A stretch of 64,000 nucleotides of DNA from Stomoxys calcitrans (GCF_963082655.1 NC_081554.1:97636232-97700231), one strand, 5' to 3'. Shown: positions 1 to 10,874, counted from the first letter of the stretch. Numbers and translations: made by a program. The notes: a model not told the origin generated them from the letters alone.

Positions 1-30
1 CGGCCGAACTTAACGCCTTTTTACTTGTTA
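1..30 (-). repeat. Tail of a mini-me-like element (subfamily B) cut by the window edge
   Basis: The first 30 bases match the terminus of subfamily B copies at 5.6 and 51.3 kb (CGGCCGAACTTAACGCC followed by TTTTTACTTGTTA). The rest of the element lies outside the window. Confidence 0.6.
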
Positions 31-363
31 TTTATTCCGCTACTGCAGCGCCCTCTTAATTTAAATGTTAGGCAGAGTGGCCAACACCATTTATAATGCA
101 ATTGACATTTTTCCCCTCATTTGTTTTTAAGGTTTTACCAGAAATTGGAAGGAAAACGTAATCTGAATAGTTACCGAGGTTTAATTATGGTAATAAACCT
201 TGGACTCGTTCATTTGGTTTTCTGAAGCTATCGTGAGTGTCGTCGAGTGTGAAATTCAATTAAGTAAATTGGTAAAAGTCTTTTTGTTCAAAATGAATAG
301 AAGTTTTTTATCCAAGTTAGCTTTAGCTGTGTTTTATTTTATTACTTTATAGTGCAGTGCAAA
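31..363. other. AT-rich stretch without recognisable feature
   Basis: No open frame, RNA gene or known repeat could be recognised here. Confidence 0.5.
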
Positions 364-1072
364 GAAATTTTCATGAAAATGACAACAATGTAGGCTTATG
401 TAGAAAATCTGTCATCATGTCATGATATGTTTCTCATAAATAAGTATGGCCACCCGCAGAAATCTTCTATTGTGAATAGCTAAATAAAATGAAATTGCGT
501 GCATAAATCTTAATACTATTTGACTTCTATGCACACGCATGTTTTGCAAATTTTATTTATAGGTTTGCTTAGGTTGAAAGGAGGGTGCGGAAATTAATCT
601 CCCCCATGCCACTATGGACATACACCTAAGCCAGTAATCGGCTTGTTGTGCCCTATAAATACCAAAAAATAACCTTGAAAAAGAAATTCTACAAAATCCT
701 TACTTTCCATGCCACACCCATAAGATTGTACATATCTGGTATAGTGTCCCCACCTAAGTGCCGGTATCTGTAAGCCGCGAAGCCGGGCAATGACAAAGGA
801 AATGCTTCAATGTCTCATCATTTTCCCCGCATGCTCTTCACATGCTACCACTTGCCGCACCGATTTAACATAAGTGAACTCGTAGTCCTGCGTCCCGTTA
901 TGATACCGAAAGCTGTATTAACTTTTTTCTTACTTCTTTGCTAACTTTTTTCTTACTTCTTTCTGTATCTCCCCATATTTTCGTATTTTTCGTCTGTGAG
1001 TCCATGTATTTTAAATATTTTTGTAATCACAATGCAGGTCGTATTTGTAGCTCAATCATCACGAAATTTAGC
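364..1072. repeat. Copy 1 of a ~710-bp duplicated segment
   Basis: Starting at GAAATTTTCATGAAAATG and ending near TCATCACGAAATTTAGCA, this block is repeated at 1529-2479. The block includes a LINE 3' end. Copy 1 lacks the mariner MITE that splits copy 2, so it preserves the empty site. Small indels separate the copies, so this is an old duplication, or a composite repeat present twice, rather than an assembly error. Confidence 0.75.
561..905 (-). mobile_element. 5'-truncated LINE 3' end (family of 60.2-63.1 kb)
   Basis: On the minus strand this reads toward the tail that on the plus strand appears as AGGTTGAAAGGAGGGTGCGG, then the block CCATGCCACTATGGACAT. The same order is found at the 3' ends of the LINE copies at 17.5, 40.5 and 60.2 kb. 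It includes the degraded coding region of the C-terminal Cys/His knuckle (compare 60.44-60.67 kb). No frame is open. 5' truncation is typical of target-primed reverse transcription. Confidence 0.65.
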
Positions 1073-1082
1073 ATATATCATT

Positions 1083-1528
1083 TTTATACCCTCCACCATA
1101 AGAAGGGTATACTAATTTCGTCATTCTGTTTGTAACTACTCGAAATATTCATCTGAGACCCCATAAAGTATATATACTCTTGATCGTCGTGACATTTTAT
1201 GTCGATCTAGCCATGTCCGTCCGTCCGTCCGTCTGTCTGTCGAAAGCACTCTAGCTTCCGAAGGAGTAAAGCTAGCCGCTTGAAATTTTGCACAAATACT
1301 TGTAGGTCGGTTGGCATTGTAAATGGGTCCTATCGGTCCATGTTTTGATATAGCTGCCATATAAACCGATCTTGGGTCTTGACTTCTTGAGCCTCTAGAG
1401 TGCGAAATTCTTATCCGATTGGAATGAAATTTTGCACGACGTGTTTTGTTATGATATCCAACAACTGTGCCAAGTATGGTTCAAATCCGTCCATACCCTG
1501 ATATAGCTGTAATATAAACAGATCTGGA
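1083..1528 (-). mobile_element. Mini-me-like element, subfamily A, truncated
   Basis: It starts with the right-end motif ATACCCTCCACCATAAGAAG. The hallmark core follows: a TA run (AAAGTATATATACTC), then TTGATCGTCGTGACATT, then a GTCC/GTCT tract at about 1216-1240. After one and a half internal units (GATATAGCTGCCATATAAAC) it stops at the junction with duplicated block 2. This TA-run, core and GTCY arrangement is the one described for mini-me/DINE-1 elements of Drosophila; the class assignment is inferred from it. Confidence 0.75.
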
Positions 1529-1746
1529 GAAATTTTCATGAAAATGACAACAATGTAGGCTTATGTAGAAAATCTGTCATCATGTCATGATATGTTTCTC
1601 ATAAATAAGTATGGCCACCCGCAGAAATCTTCTATTGTAAATAGCTAAATTAAAATTAAAAGCAATTACTTATATATTGCGTGCATAAATCTTAATACTA
1701 ATTATTTGACTTCTATGCCCACGCATGTTTTGGAAATTTTATTTAT

Positions 1747-2140
1747 AGGTTTGCTTAAGTTGAAAGGAGAGTGCGGAAATTAATCTGTCCCATACCACTA
1801 TGGACATAAGTAATCGGCTTGTTGTGCCCTATAAATACCAAAAAATAACCTCGAATAAGAAATTCTACAAAATCCTTAATTTCCATGCCACACCCATAAG
1901 TTGGTATATATCTGGCATAGTGTCCCCACCTAAGTGCCGGTATCTTTAAGCCGCGAAGCCGGGCAATGACATAGGAAATGGCCCAATGTCTCATCATCTT
2001 CCCCGCATGCTCTTCACCTGCCGCACCGATTTAACATAAATGAGCTCGTAGTCCTGTGTCCCGTTATGATACCGAAAGCTATACTGACCTCCTTCTTACT
2101 TCTTTGCCGTAATAGCCTCGTCGTCTCACGATCTGTATCT
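1747..2140 (-). mobile_element. LINE 3' end fragment inside duplicated copy 2
   Basis: Counterpart of 561-905: the tail block (AGGTTTGCTTAAGTTGAAAG on the plus strand) is followed by the same ATGGACATAAGTAATCGGC region and the degraded knuckle-coding part. Non-coding and broken. Confidence 0.65.
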
Positions 2141-2182
2141 CCCCATAGGAGTCCATGTATTTTTCGTCTGTGAGATCATATA

Positions 2183-2419
2183 TTGGGTTGCCCAAAAAGT
2201 AATTGAGGATTTTTCATATAGTCGGCGTTGACAAATTTTTTCACAGCTTGTGACTCTGTAATTGCATTCTTTCTTCTGTCAGTTATCAGCTGTTCCTTTT
2301 AGCTTGCTTTAGAAAAAAAGTGTAAAAAAAGTATATTTGATTAAAATTCATTCTGAGTTTTATTAAAAATGCATTTACTTTCTTTTAAAAAATCCGCAAT
2401 TACTTTTTGGGCAACCCAA
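2183..2419. mobile_element. Mariner-derived MITE, copy 1 (237 bp)
   Basis: The inverted termini read TTGGGTTGCCCAAAAAGTAA inward from each end, and a TA lies on both sides (2181-2182 and 2420-2421). About 150 bp at one side and 80 bp at the other match the two ends of the mariner at 32511-33619, including the block TCAGTTATCAGCTGTT; the transposase gene between them is missing. It is therefore an internal-deletion derivative that could only move with a transposase supplied in trans. The corresponding empty site is visible in copy 1 of the surrounding duplication. Confidence 0.9.
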
Positions 2420-2479
2420 TATTTTTTTAATCACAATGCAGGTCGTATTTGTAGCTCAGTCATCACGAAATTTTGCACA

Positions 2480-3622
2480 TAAGGACAAGCGCTATTGATT
2501 TTGGAAAAAATCGGATCAAATTTAGATATAGCTCCCATATATATGTATCGCCCGATTTGCACTTAAATGGCCGTAGTAGCTACAATTTTCAACCGATCTG
2601 CACAAAATTTGGCATGGTCTGTTTTGTTACTAATTTTAACATGTCCACAAGATTTCATCAAAATCGGTTCAGACTTAGATATAGCTCCCATATATATATA
2701 TATATATGTATCGCCCGATTTGCACTTATGTGGCCGTAGTAACTACAATTTTCAACCGATCTGCACGAAATTTGGCACAGACTGTTTCATTACTAATCTT
2801 AACATAACTGCAACATTTCATTAAAATTGGTTCAGATTTAGAAATAGCTACTATATATATGTATCTCCCGATTTGCACTAAAATCGCCGTAGTAGTTGTA
2901 ATTTTCAACCGATCTGAACAAAATTTGACAAATCGGTAAATTTATCGCCCGATTTGCACTTAAATCGCCGTAGTTACTAAAATTTTCAACCGATCTGCAC
3001 AAAATTTGACATGGATCGTTTTCTTGCTTATCTTAACATATCTGCAATATTTCAGATTTGGATGTAGCTCCAATATATATTTATCGCCATATAAGGCTGT
3101 AATAAACACAATTTGTAACCGATCTGTTACTGACCTCAACATATCTGCGAGATTTCATTAAAATCGGTTCAAATTTGGATGTAGCACCCATACATATTTA
3201 ACGCCGGATTTGCACTTATATGGCCATAGTAACAACAATTTTCAAACGATCTGTTTAAAAGTCAGTTCAGATTAAGATATAGCTTTCATATATATTGGGT
3301 TGCCCAAAAAGTAATTGCGGATTTTTCATATAGTCGGCGTTGACAAATTTTTTCACAGCTTGTGACTCTGTAATTGCATTCTTTTTTCTGTCAGTTATCA
3401 GCTGTTCCTTTTAGCTTGCTTTAGAAAAAAAGTGTAAAAAAAGTATATTTGATTAAAGTTCATTCCAAGTTTTAATAAAAATGCATTTACTATCTTTTAA
3501 AAAATCCGCAATTACTTTTTGGGCAACCCAATATATATATATATTTAAATATTGCCCGAATTTATTACTGTAGGGTAGGTGTAGGGTATTATATAGTCGG
3601 CTCCGCCCGACTTTTGCCTTTC
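2480..3622 (-). mobile_element. Mini-me-like element, subfamily C, with internal tandem units
   Basis: Units of roughly 156-163 bp repeat the landmark CGCCCGATTTGCACTTA (about 2547, 2710, 2866, 3198). The copy ends with GTAGGGTATTATATAGTCGG and CGCCCGACTTTTGCCTTTC, the inverse of the start of the copy at 41.5 kb. A (TA)n run at about 2692-2707 has grown inside one unit. A mariner MITE interrupts it at 3295-3531. Short open frames here come from the periodic units and are not genes. Confidence 0.65.
3295..3531. mobile_element. Mariner-derived MITE, copy 2 (237 bp)
   Basis: Same length as copy 1 and nearly the same sequence, with the same orientation, termini TTGGGTTGCC and GGCAACCCAA, and TA target duplications (3293-3294, 3532-3533). 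It is inserted in an AT-rich spot of the subfamily C element. Identical deletion endpoints in both copies show that they share one deleted ancestor. Confidence 0.9.
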
Positions 3623-4519
3623 TGGTTTTTACTAGTTTTTTTTTTTCGATTTTCTCCCACTGTGCTTTGTAGCATGCGAAGGAGGCCACTCTATCGTTGT
3701 CAAAGTGTTATCTGCGTTTTGAAATTATTCACTTTAAAAAATCTCCATTCGCCTGCCCCAAACATCATTGGTCACAATATAAAAGTTGTTTGGGTCATTT
3801 TACGCCATTACCATAATCAGCCATCAAATGAAATGTCTAAATCAAAATACCCTCATCAGCAACCTTTAACTGCCTTATCTATTTGGTTGCGCTTTCGCGT
3901 ATATTTTCTAACTCGTGGTGGCAAGAGTGAGAGTTTGTCTTCAAATCGGACATAATTTTATTTAAATAAAATGGGGGTAAATGTGAAAACGTTTTGCTGA
4001 ATCCACACAAATCAAGGACTTTGTGCCGCAAGTAAAAGGACACGCGGCTGAGAAATACTTGTGGCATCGTTAACGTTTGGATTTAATGCAATAATCGTTA
4101 TTTAAGCTTAACGTAAAATGGCCTAAAAACTCATTAATTATATCATTTATCTTTAGTAATGTGATATTCTCACGCAATTCTGTCCCAGACACACTGACAC
4201 ACTTTCTCCAAGGCATTGCCCATTCATGCATACATACATACACAGGCAAGAATACAAAACACCAATTCATATGCAAACACAATCACCTTAACATGGACAA
4301 TTGTACTTTCGAACAGACACTAACTTACGAAGAGGCATAAGGACAAGCCACCCGAATGAGGGAGCGAAATATTCCATTTTAGCACACAATTGTTACATCA
4401 TAAAAGAATCAAAAAAGGCAAATACAATAAAATTACAATTCTTACAGTGGCGTTGGTGGCCTAATATTTCAGTCTGATTTAATGATTGGGCAAAAAAAAA
4501 AAAAAAAATCTTTAAAATA
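3623..4519. other. Low-repeat stretch, no gene recognised
   Basis: AT-rich DNA with poly-T (about 3636) and poly-A (about 4493) runs. The 113-codon open frame near 3614-3955 resembles nothing I know and has no supporting features. Confidence 0.5.
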
Positions 4520-5597
4520 TATATTTTTACACCCACCACCGAAGGATGGGGGCATATTCATTTTGTCATTCGGTTTGCAACACATCGAAATATCCATTTC
4601 CAACCCTATAAAGTATATATATTCTTGATCAGCGTTAAAATGTAAGACGATCTAGCCATGTCCGTCCGTCTGTCCGTCTGTTTGTTGAAATCACGCTACA
4701 GTCTCCAAAAATAGAGATATTGAGCTGAAACTTTGCACAGATTCTTTTTTTGTCCATAAGCAGGTTAAGTTCGAAGATTGGCTGTATGGGACTATATCTT
4801 GATATAGCCCCTATATAGACCGATCCGCCGATTTAGGGTCTTAGACCCAAAAAAGCTACATTTATTATCCGATTTCGCTGAAATTTGGAACAGTGTGTTG
4901 TGTTAGGCCATTCGATATCCTCCATTAATTTGGCCCACATCAGTCCAGATTTGGATATAGCTGCCATATAGACCGATCCTCCGATTTGGAGTCTTAGGCC
5001 CATAAAATTCACATTTATTATTTGATTTTGCTGAAATTTAGGACGGTGAGTTGTGTTAGGCCCTTCGACACTTCTTGCGCCCATAAAAGGCCCATTTATT
5101 GTCTGATTTTGTCAAATATTGGAACAGTGAGTGGTGTTAGACTCTTCGACGTCCTTGTTCAATTTGGCCCAGAACGGTTCAGATTTGGATATAGTCGCCA
5201 TATAGACCGATCTCTCGATTTAAGGTTTTGGGCCCATAAAAGGCGCATTTATTGATCGATGTAGATCGATATCTCGATTTAAAATCTTGGCCACATTAAA
5301 GGTGCAATTATAATCCGATTTCACTGAAATTCGACACAGTGACTTATGTTAGGCTTTTCGACATCCGTACCATATACGACGTATGGTTTAGATCGGTTTA
5401 TTTTCAGATATAGCTACTAAAAAGTTATACACAATTGATCAATGACTTGTACTTATTACTTTCTGGTCCAAATTGGAACATTTTTCGATATAGCTGCTAT
5501 GGGACATAAGATACGCATTTTTCGAGAGGTGGTTTGCATATATACCCCAAGTGGTGGGTATCCAAAGATAGGCCCGGTTAAAATAACGCCTTTTTAC
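4520..5597 (-). mobile_element. Mini-me-like element, subfamily B, nearly complete
   Basis: It runs from ACACCCACCACCGAAGGATG through the core (TA run, TTGATCAGCG, GTCC/GTCT tract at about 4660-4685). Several ~160-bp units with ATATAGACCGATC landmarks follow. The tail is GGTGGGTATCCAAAGATAGG, then CCCGGTTAAAATAACGCC. The usual CGGCC palindrome at the tail is damaged. No coding capacity. Confidence 0.7.
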
Positions 5598-6732
5598 ATT
5601 TAAATGTTTTTGTTATCTATTAAACTCTTACAGCCTTATTAACAAAAAAATAAAATAGGTTTATAAACCGAAAATAGACAAAATATGTATTTTTGTTTTT
5701 CACAAACGAATAATTGCCTACTTTTCCTTAATAAACCTATTTTAAATTTGAAAAAGTTATTGTATGCTTTAACAGTTCAGTCCAGTTTTGTGTACATTCA
5801 AAAAATTTTGAAATGGATTACAGATGAAAATTTACATTAAGTCAGCTAGACACCAATGAATCTTTGTCCCAGATCACGACAATTCGATTTCAGACTATAC
5901 GAAGGAAATTCCTAATAATTTTGTGGACAAAAAATTTAATAATATTATTTTGTTTAGAACATTTTTTTAATCGGAAAAATGTGTTCGTTTGAATCGGTTC
6001 TAACAGTGTATGCAGCAGAACTTCAACACGTCACAAAAATTTTCAATTTTGGTATTACACGAAATATCTGAAAAGAGGATTTTTCCATCCATAAAGCATT
6101 TTTGATTCTTTGTTTTCGCTATTTTTGTATAAATTGTAAATTTCAGTATAATAAATAATTTTAGAAAATGCGAGATATAAGTGTGGTATAATAAACATAC
6201 AAACTCGGATTTCGAATAAGAACCGGTTCATGGAGCAGAAAAACAAAATGTTATTTTTGAAGCTGCAGACTTTTTTGTTAAGTTATGTATTTTTTTCACC
6301 AAAAATGTAAATTTGGTATATATTTCACACGTTATTACATTGAAAATAAGAATACACTCGCAGTTCTTTTTAACCCGGATTTCGGATATATACGAATCGC
6401 CACTAAATGAAATTGCTATGAAAACCGAAAATGTTGCCAAAACGAACACTTTTTGTTAAGTCTATTTTAACTATTGTCTTATTATTAAACGTTTTTGAAT
6501 ACAAAATTTTAAAATACGTTTATTAGACAACAACTGCTCAATAACAAAAGTGCACTTCAATAATTTTTTTTTGAATAAGGCTTTTAGTTTGCACCATTTT
6601 TCCATATCAAGGCTACCTTTACCTTGTGCCGCTAGTGGGGTTTGAACATGTGTTCTCACTCTTGCTGGTCAACTCAGTCAAACTCTTGTTTACAATGTGC
6701 GCGGGTAAAGGTCATCAAATACAATTGTCTAT
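5598..6732. other. AT-rich stretch without recognisable feature
   Basis: Rich in A/T runs. Short open frames on both strands lack similarity to anything I recognise. I saw no exon, tRNA or repeat end. Confidence 0.5.
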
Positions 6733-7850
6733 TTTTATATCCACTACCATAGGATGGAGAGTATACTTATCTAGTCATTACGTTTGTACCACCTCTAAAT
6801 ATAGATTTGCGACCCCATCAATTATATATATTGTTAATCGTCTTGACATTCAAAGTCATGTCCTTCTGTCCGTTTGTGGTAATCGCGGTAGCGGTTGAAC
6901 GTGTAGAGCTAGTTACACGACATTTAGCAGAGATAATTTTTATTGATGTAGGTCGTTGGGGATTTCAAATGGGCCATATTGGTTCAGATTTCAATAAAAC
7001 TCTCATATAAAGTGGTCCTTTGACTTGAATTCTTGAGCTTCGGGAAACTGCAATCTTTAACCAATTGGGCTGAAATTTTGCACTAGTGTTTCGTTGCAAA
7101 TTCCAACAATAGTGCCAAGTATGGTCAGAATCGGTTTATAATCTGATATAGCTCCCATATAAACCGATCTTCCTATTTGAAATCTTGAGCCCCTAAAAGC
7201 CGCAGTTGTTATTCGGTTGAGCTGACAACTTGTACGTTGGGTTATGTTACAAAAATACAAATTTACAATTTTTGCCCATAAACATTCCACTAAGGAACAG
7301 GGGCAAACTTCTCACATGTTAATAAGTGCAGTCTGATTCAAGTTTTAAGCTCAATGATAAGGGGCCTCCTTTTTATAGCCGGATCGAACGGCGTGCTGCA
7401 GTGCGACACCTCTTTGGAGAGAAGTTTTACATGGCATAGTACCTCACAAATGTTGCCAGCATTAGGAGGGGAAAACCACCACTGAAATTTTTTTCTGATG
7501 GTCTCGCCTGGGTTGAAACCTAGGAGTTCAGGTCATAGGCGGACATGCTAACCTCTGCACTACGGTGGCTTCCGTTATTGGGTTATTTTACAATCGTGAC
7601 AAGTATGGTCCAAATCGGTCTACAACCTGATAAAGCTCCTATATAAACCGATCTCCTGATTTGTCATCTCAAGCCCCTGGAAGCCGCAGTTTTTATCCGA
7701 TGGGGCTGAAATTCTGTACGTAGTGTTCTGTAAAAACTTTCAACAATCGTTCCACGTACGGCCCAAATCCTTGTGCAAACTTTTGGCAGAATACTTGGTG
7801 GTGGGTTCCCAAGGTTCGTCCCGGCCGAACTTAGCACTCTTTTACTTGTT
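6733..7850 (-). mobile_element. Mini-me-like element, subfamily D, split by a SINE
   Basis: Starts with TATATCCACTACCATAGGATG and ends with TGGTGGGTTCCCAAGGTTCG followed by CCCGGCCGAACTTAGCAC. Two or three internal units remain. A tRNA-derived SINE (7262-7571) sits between two units. Direct copies of GGGTTATGTTAC / GGGTTATTTTAC on either side mark the SINE's target duplication. Confidence 0.7.
7262..7571 (-). mobile_element. tRNA-derived SINE, full-length copy
   Basis: Read on the minus strand, it opens with the tRNA-like head (GCCACCGTAGTGCAGAGG, an A-box-like block) and then a decayed B-box region. A unique body includes a GCAGTGCGACACC region on the plus strand. The 3' end is near TTTGCCCATAAACATTCC (plus-strand orientation). 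It would be transcribed by RNA polymerase III and mobilised by a LINE. Flanking imperfect 12-14-bp direct repeats support retrotransposition. Confidence 0.75.
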
Positions 7851-8014
7851 AGAACAAACAGCATCGTGTTCTGCTTCCATCGACACTCATTGGTTTTTTT
7901 CGTAATTTTGGATAGTAGTTACGAATTTGAGTTTATTCCTACTCTTTGTGTTTGGGTTGTACTCTCACCCAACATATCATTCATGTGCTTGAATCATGAT
8001 ACAGCCTTCAAAAA

Positions 8015-8264
8015 TTGAGATATTGGGGCAAAATTTGCTCAGACCAGTATTTTGTTAATACACAGGTCCGCCGATTTGTGGTCTTTATTTAAAAATTATT
8101 TTTTGCTCAATTTCGCTTAAACTGTGAATTGTGTTAAACTTCTCTGCACCTGAATCAAAAACTATCCGGATCAGTCAATATTTGGATATAATAGTGACTG
8201 CAAATCCATGGTGGTGGGTATCCAAAGTCCAACACAGCCGAACTTAATCTGTTTCTATTTGTTT
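8015..8264 (-). mobile_element. Mini-me-like subfamily B remnant (tail half)
   Basis: Contains the TTGAGATATTGGGGCAAAA landmark, one degraded unit and the tail GGTGGTGGGTATCCAAAGTC with CAGCCGAACTTAA. The front is missing. Confidence 0.5.
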
Positions 8265-8376
8265 TATTATGCCACTCTTCAAGCACATAAGCGATTTTAT
8301 TATTCTAAACCAAAGAGATTCTGTTTCTAAAAATAGAAACAGAATTTCTACCCAATTCATGCAAAGCATTTTATTT

Positions 8377-8467
8377 TTTATACCCACCTTCATAGGAGAG
8401 GGGATATATTCATTTAGTCATTCCGTTTACAATACATCGAAATTTGCATTTCTGACCCTACAAAGCA
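8377..8467 (-). mobile_element. Mini-me-like subfamily B head, interrupted by a DD41D transposon fragment
   Basis: TATACCCACCTTCATAGGAG is followed by CATTTAGTCATTCCGTTTAC and ACATCGAAATTTGCATTTC, the normal head order. At CTACAAAGCAA it stops and the DD41D terminus AGGGGTGATTTTTTAAGAG begins. Confidence 0.55.
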
Positions 8468-9010
8468 AGGGGTGATTTTTTAAGAGCTACAGGAAAGTTT
8501 TTCAAAAAAATTCTGAAAAATGCATGAAATCTTTATTTGAATCGATAGTACGGTCCACATAATTAAACGTTTGAAGATTATATCATGCAAATGTTGACCG
8601 TGATAACGCCCCAAATGAACCATCCGCTTAATCCAATTTTGCCATAGTCTTTCCAACATTTCGGCCGGTATCTCAGGAATAAATGCTTCAATATTGTCTT
8701 CCAATAGTCTAAGGGCGTTAAGTCACACGATCCAGGCGACCAATTGACCGGTCCCGAACGTGAAATAAAACGTTCACCGAACTCGCCTCTCAATACGTCC
8801 ATTGTTACGCGTGCTGTGTTCTGGAAGTCAAGCTCTTGCAAAAAAAAAAAAAAAGTTGGATATAATCCCATTAACAGTTACGTTACAATTCGTATCTTCT
8901 TTGAAGATGTACGGTTCAATGATGCCAAGTCAAGTCAAGCTCTTGCATTTTGGGCAAAAAAAGTTGGATATCATCTCACGAAAGTTGTATTTGGAAGGTT
9001 TAATTACATA
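8468..9010 (-). pseudogene. Broken DD41D-type Tc1/mariner transposase (second lineage)
   Basis: From a transposon-like terminus (AGGGGTGATTTTTTAAGAG at 8468), the minus strand encodes the C-terminal part of an IS630/Tc1/mariner transposase. GEFGERFISRSGPVNW, then DLTPLDY carrying the third catalytic Asp, then EIPAEMLERLWQNW lie at about 8510-8800. An upstream stretch at about 8865-8935 reads as an NVTVNG segment, the counterpart of PVTVTG in the intact DD41D protein at 36.8 kb. Between them the second catalytic Asp region is lost. A direct duplication (AGTCAAGCTCTTGCA at about 8827 and 8934, each followed by AAAAAGTTGGATAT) scrambles the frame. The N-terminus is absent. It is clearly inactive and differs from the 36.8-kb family. 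Confidence 0.7.
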
Positions 9011-9277
9011 GCGGCGAAAAGAGGTGTGCAACGGACTTTTGAAAATGCCTGCAAACAAATCAGGAGGCATTCAAGATTCATACATACGATTTCAAATTTA
9101 TAAAACGTGTCATTTGTGAATGGGGCATGACGTTTTAATTCTACAATTAGCACTTATATAAGCCCTGTTGAAAGAGTGCGTTAATAATGTCTTCTAAAAT
9201 ATTGCTGAAAACAAGCCTCTTTGTCTCAATAAAAAAATTAACAAAAACTGCATTTTTTTCAATTTTTTTTTGTTTTC
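9011..9277. other. No recognisable feature
   Basis: AT-rich sequence between two transposon remnants. I see nothing I can name. Confidence 0.4.
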
Positions 9278-9503
9278 GTTTTTATATCCTCCACCATAGG
9301 ATGGGGGTATATTAATTTCGTCGTTCCAGACTTTAAAATTTTTCGTAACATATTCCGGGATACGGATATCTTTTTTTGAGGAGCGAAATGAAAACACGTC
9401 CGCTACACTCAGTAATATTTAATATTTTCCTTTTTAGCGTCGCAAGCAATTGCATAAAGTTAAAATTCCCTGTACCACAATGGTGGTGTAGGGTATAAGA
9501 AAC
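9278..9503. mobile_element. Short mini-me-like copy with both ends and deleted interior
   Basis: Left edge TATATCCTCCACCATAGGAT, right edge ACAATGGTGGTGTAGGGTAT: inward-facing inverted ends only about 225 bp apart, with no core or units between. Probably an internal-deletion product. Confidence 0.5.
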
Positions 9504-9975
9504 ACACTTAAGAGACGAATGTATTACATCTCGTTCATTTAGCCATATTCTGAGAAGTTATCTTGGCATTTTCATTGGCTGACAAAGTGCTGTGTTTTAA
9601 TGGCAAAAGTGTTTCGATAGCCGCAAACGATTACTCGTTTACCAGATCAATAATTATACTCTCGTGCCACTTCAACTAGAGAGAGGGTGAGTATTTGAGA
9701 ATAGACAAGTGATGTTCGTATGGTAAACTCGGAAATTGACAATTTTCATAGTTTCGCTATAGGTAGGTCCAATGATAAAATGATTAGACAAAATGGAAGG
9801 CTTTTAATATAATTGTTTATCACAACATTGAAATAAATTCAAATATACTCAGTAAGACTTTGAATAACAAACTTATATCTGCTTAGAATTGTTAAAAATT
9901 TGAGTTAGAATTATATTACAACATTAAATTGAATTTGGCATCCTTTTCAATAAGCACAAACTATTTTAAAATCAA
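9504..9975. other. No recognisable feature
   Basis: AT-rich DNA without a gene or recognised repeat. Confidence 0.4.
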
Positions 9976-10874
9976 ACAAGTAAGAGCGTTCTAAGTTCGG
10001 CAGGGCAGAATCTTAAATACCCTCCACCATGGATCGCAAACAAAGGAGAAAAGAAAAGAATTACAATGTTATGGGAACAATATCTAGTTATGTTTCATTT
10101 CGGACCATAACTGAACTGAATATTGAAGACCGTAGTAGAAGTCATTGTGTAAAATTTCAGCCAAATCTAGTATGAATTGCGCACTTTGGGGCTGAAAAAG
10201 TAAAATAGGGAGATCGGTTAATAGGGGAGCTGCATTAGACTAATTGCGCACTCTAGTGGCTCAAGAAGTCAAGACCCCAGATCGGTTTATATGGCAGCTA
10301 TATCAGGTTATGAACCGATTTGAACTATTCTCAGCACAATTATTGAAAGTCATAACAAAACACCTCATGCAAAATTTCAACCAAATCGGATAATAATTGC
10401 GTCCTCTAGAGGCTCAAGAAGTCAAGACCCCAGATCGGTTTATATGGCAGCTATATCAGGTTATGGACCGATTTAAACCATACTCAGCATAGTTGTTGGA
10501 AGTCATAATAAAACATCTTATGCAAATTTTCAGCCAAATCGGATAAGATTTGTGCCCTCTAGCGGCTCAAGAAATCAAGATCCCAGTTCGGGTCATATGG
10601 CAGCTATATCAAAACGTGGACAGATATAGCCCATTTACAATCCCAACACTAATAAGAAGTATTTGTGCAAAATTTCAAGCGGCTAGCTTTACTCCTTCGA
10701 AAGTTAGCGTGCTTTCGATAGACAGACGGACGGACATGGCTAGTTCGACTTAAAATGTCATGACGATCGAGAATATATATGTACTTTATTGGGTCTTAGA
10801 CGAATATTTCGGGGAGTTAAAAACAGAATAACGAAATAAGTATACCCCCATCCTATGGTGGAGGGTATAAAAAC
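9976..10874 (+). mobile_element. Mini-me-like element, subfamily A, complete
   Basis: Left end ACAAGTAAGAGCGTTCTAAG with the CGGCAGGGC relic of the palindrome, then ATACCCTCCACCATGGATCG. About four internal units carry the landmark ATATGGCAGCTATATCAGG. Next come the A/G-strand form of the tetranucleotide tract (GACAGACGGACGGACATGG), the core, and the right end CCTATGGTGGAGGGTATAAA. Both ends are present. Confidence 0.75.

Larger units (their letters stand above)
1529..2479. repeat. Copy 2 of the ~710-bp duplicated segment, split by a MITE
   Basis: Same content as 364-1072. Removing the 237-bp MITE and one TA leaves about 712 bp, against 709 bp in copy 1. It runs directly into the subfamily C units that start near 2480. 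Confidence 0.75.

Noticed and set aside
6600..6680. tRNA-like sequence on the minus strand (GTTCAAACCCCACT)
   Set aside because: The T-arm does not pair well and no matching A box or acceptor stem was seen.
8744..9103. 119-codon plus-strand frame
   Set aside because: It is the antisense of the broken DD41D transposase remnant on the minus strand, including its poly-A run.
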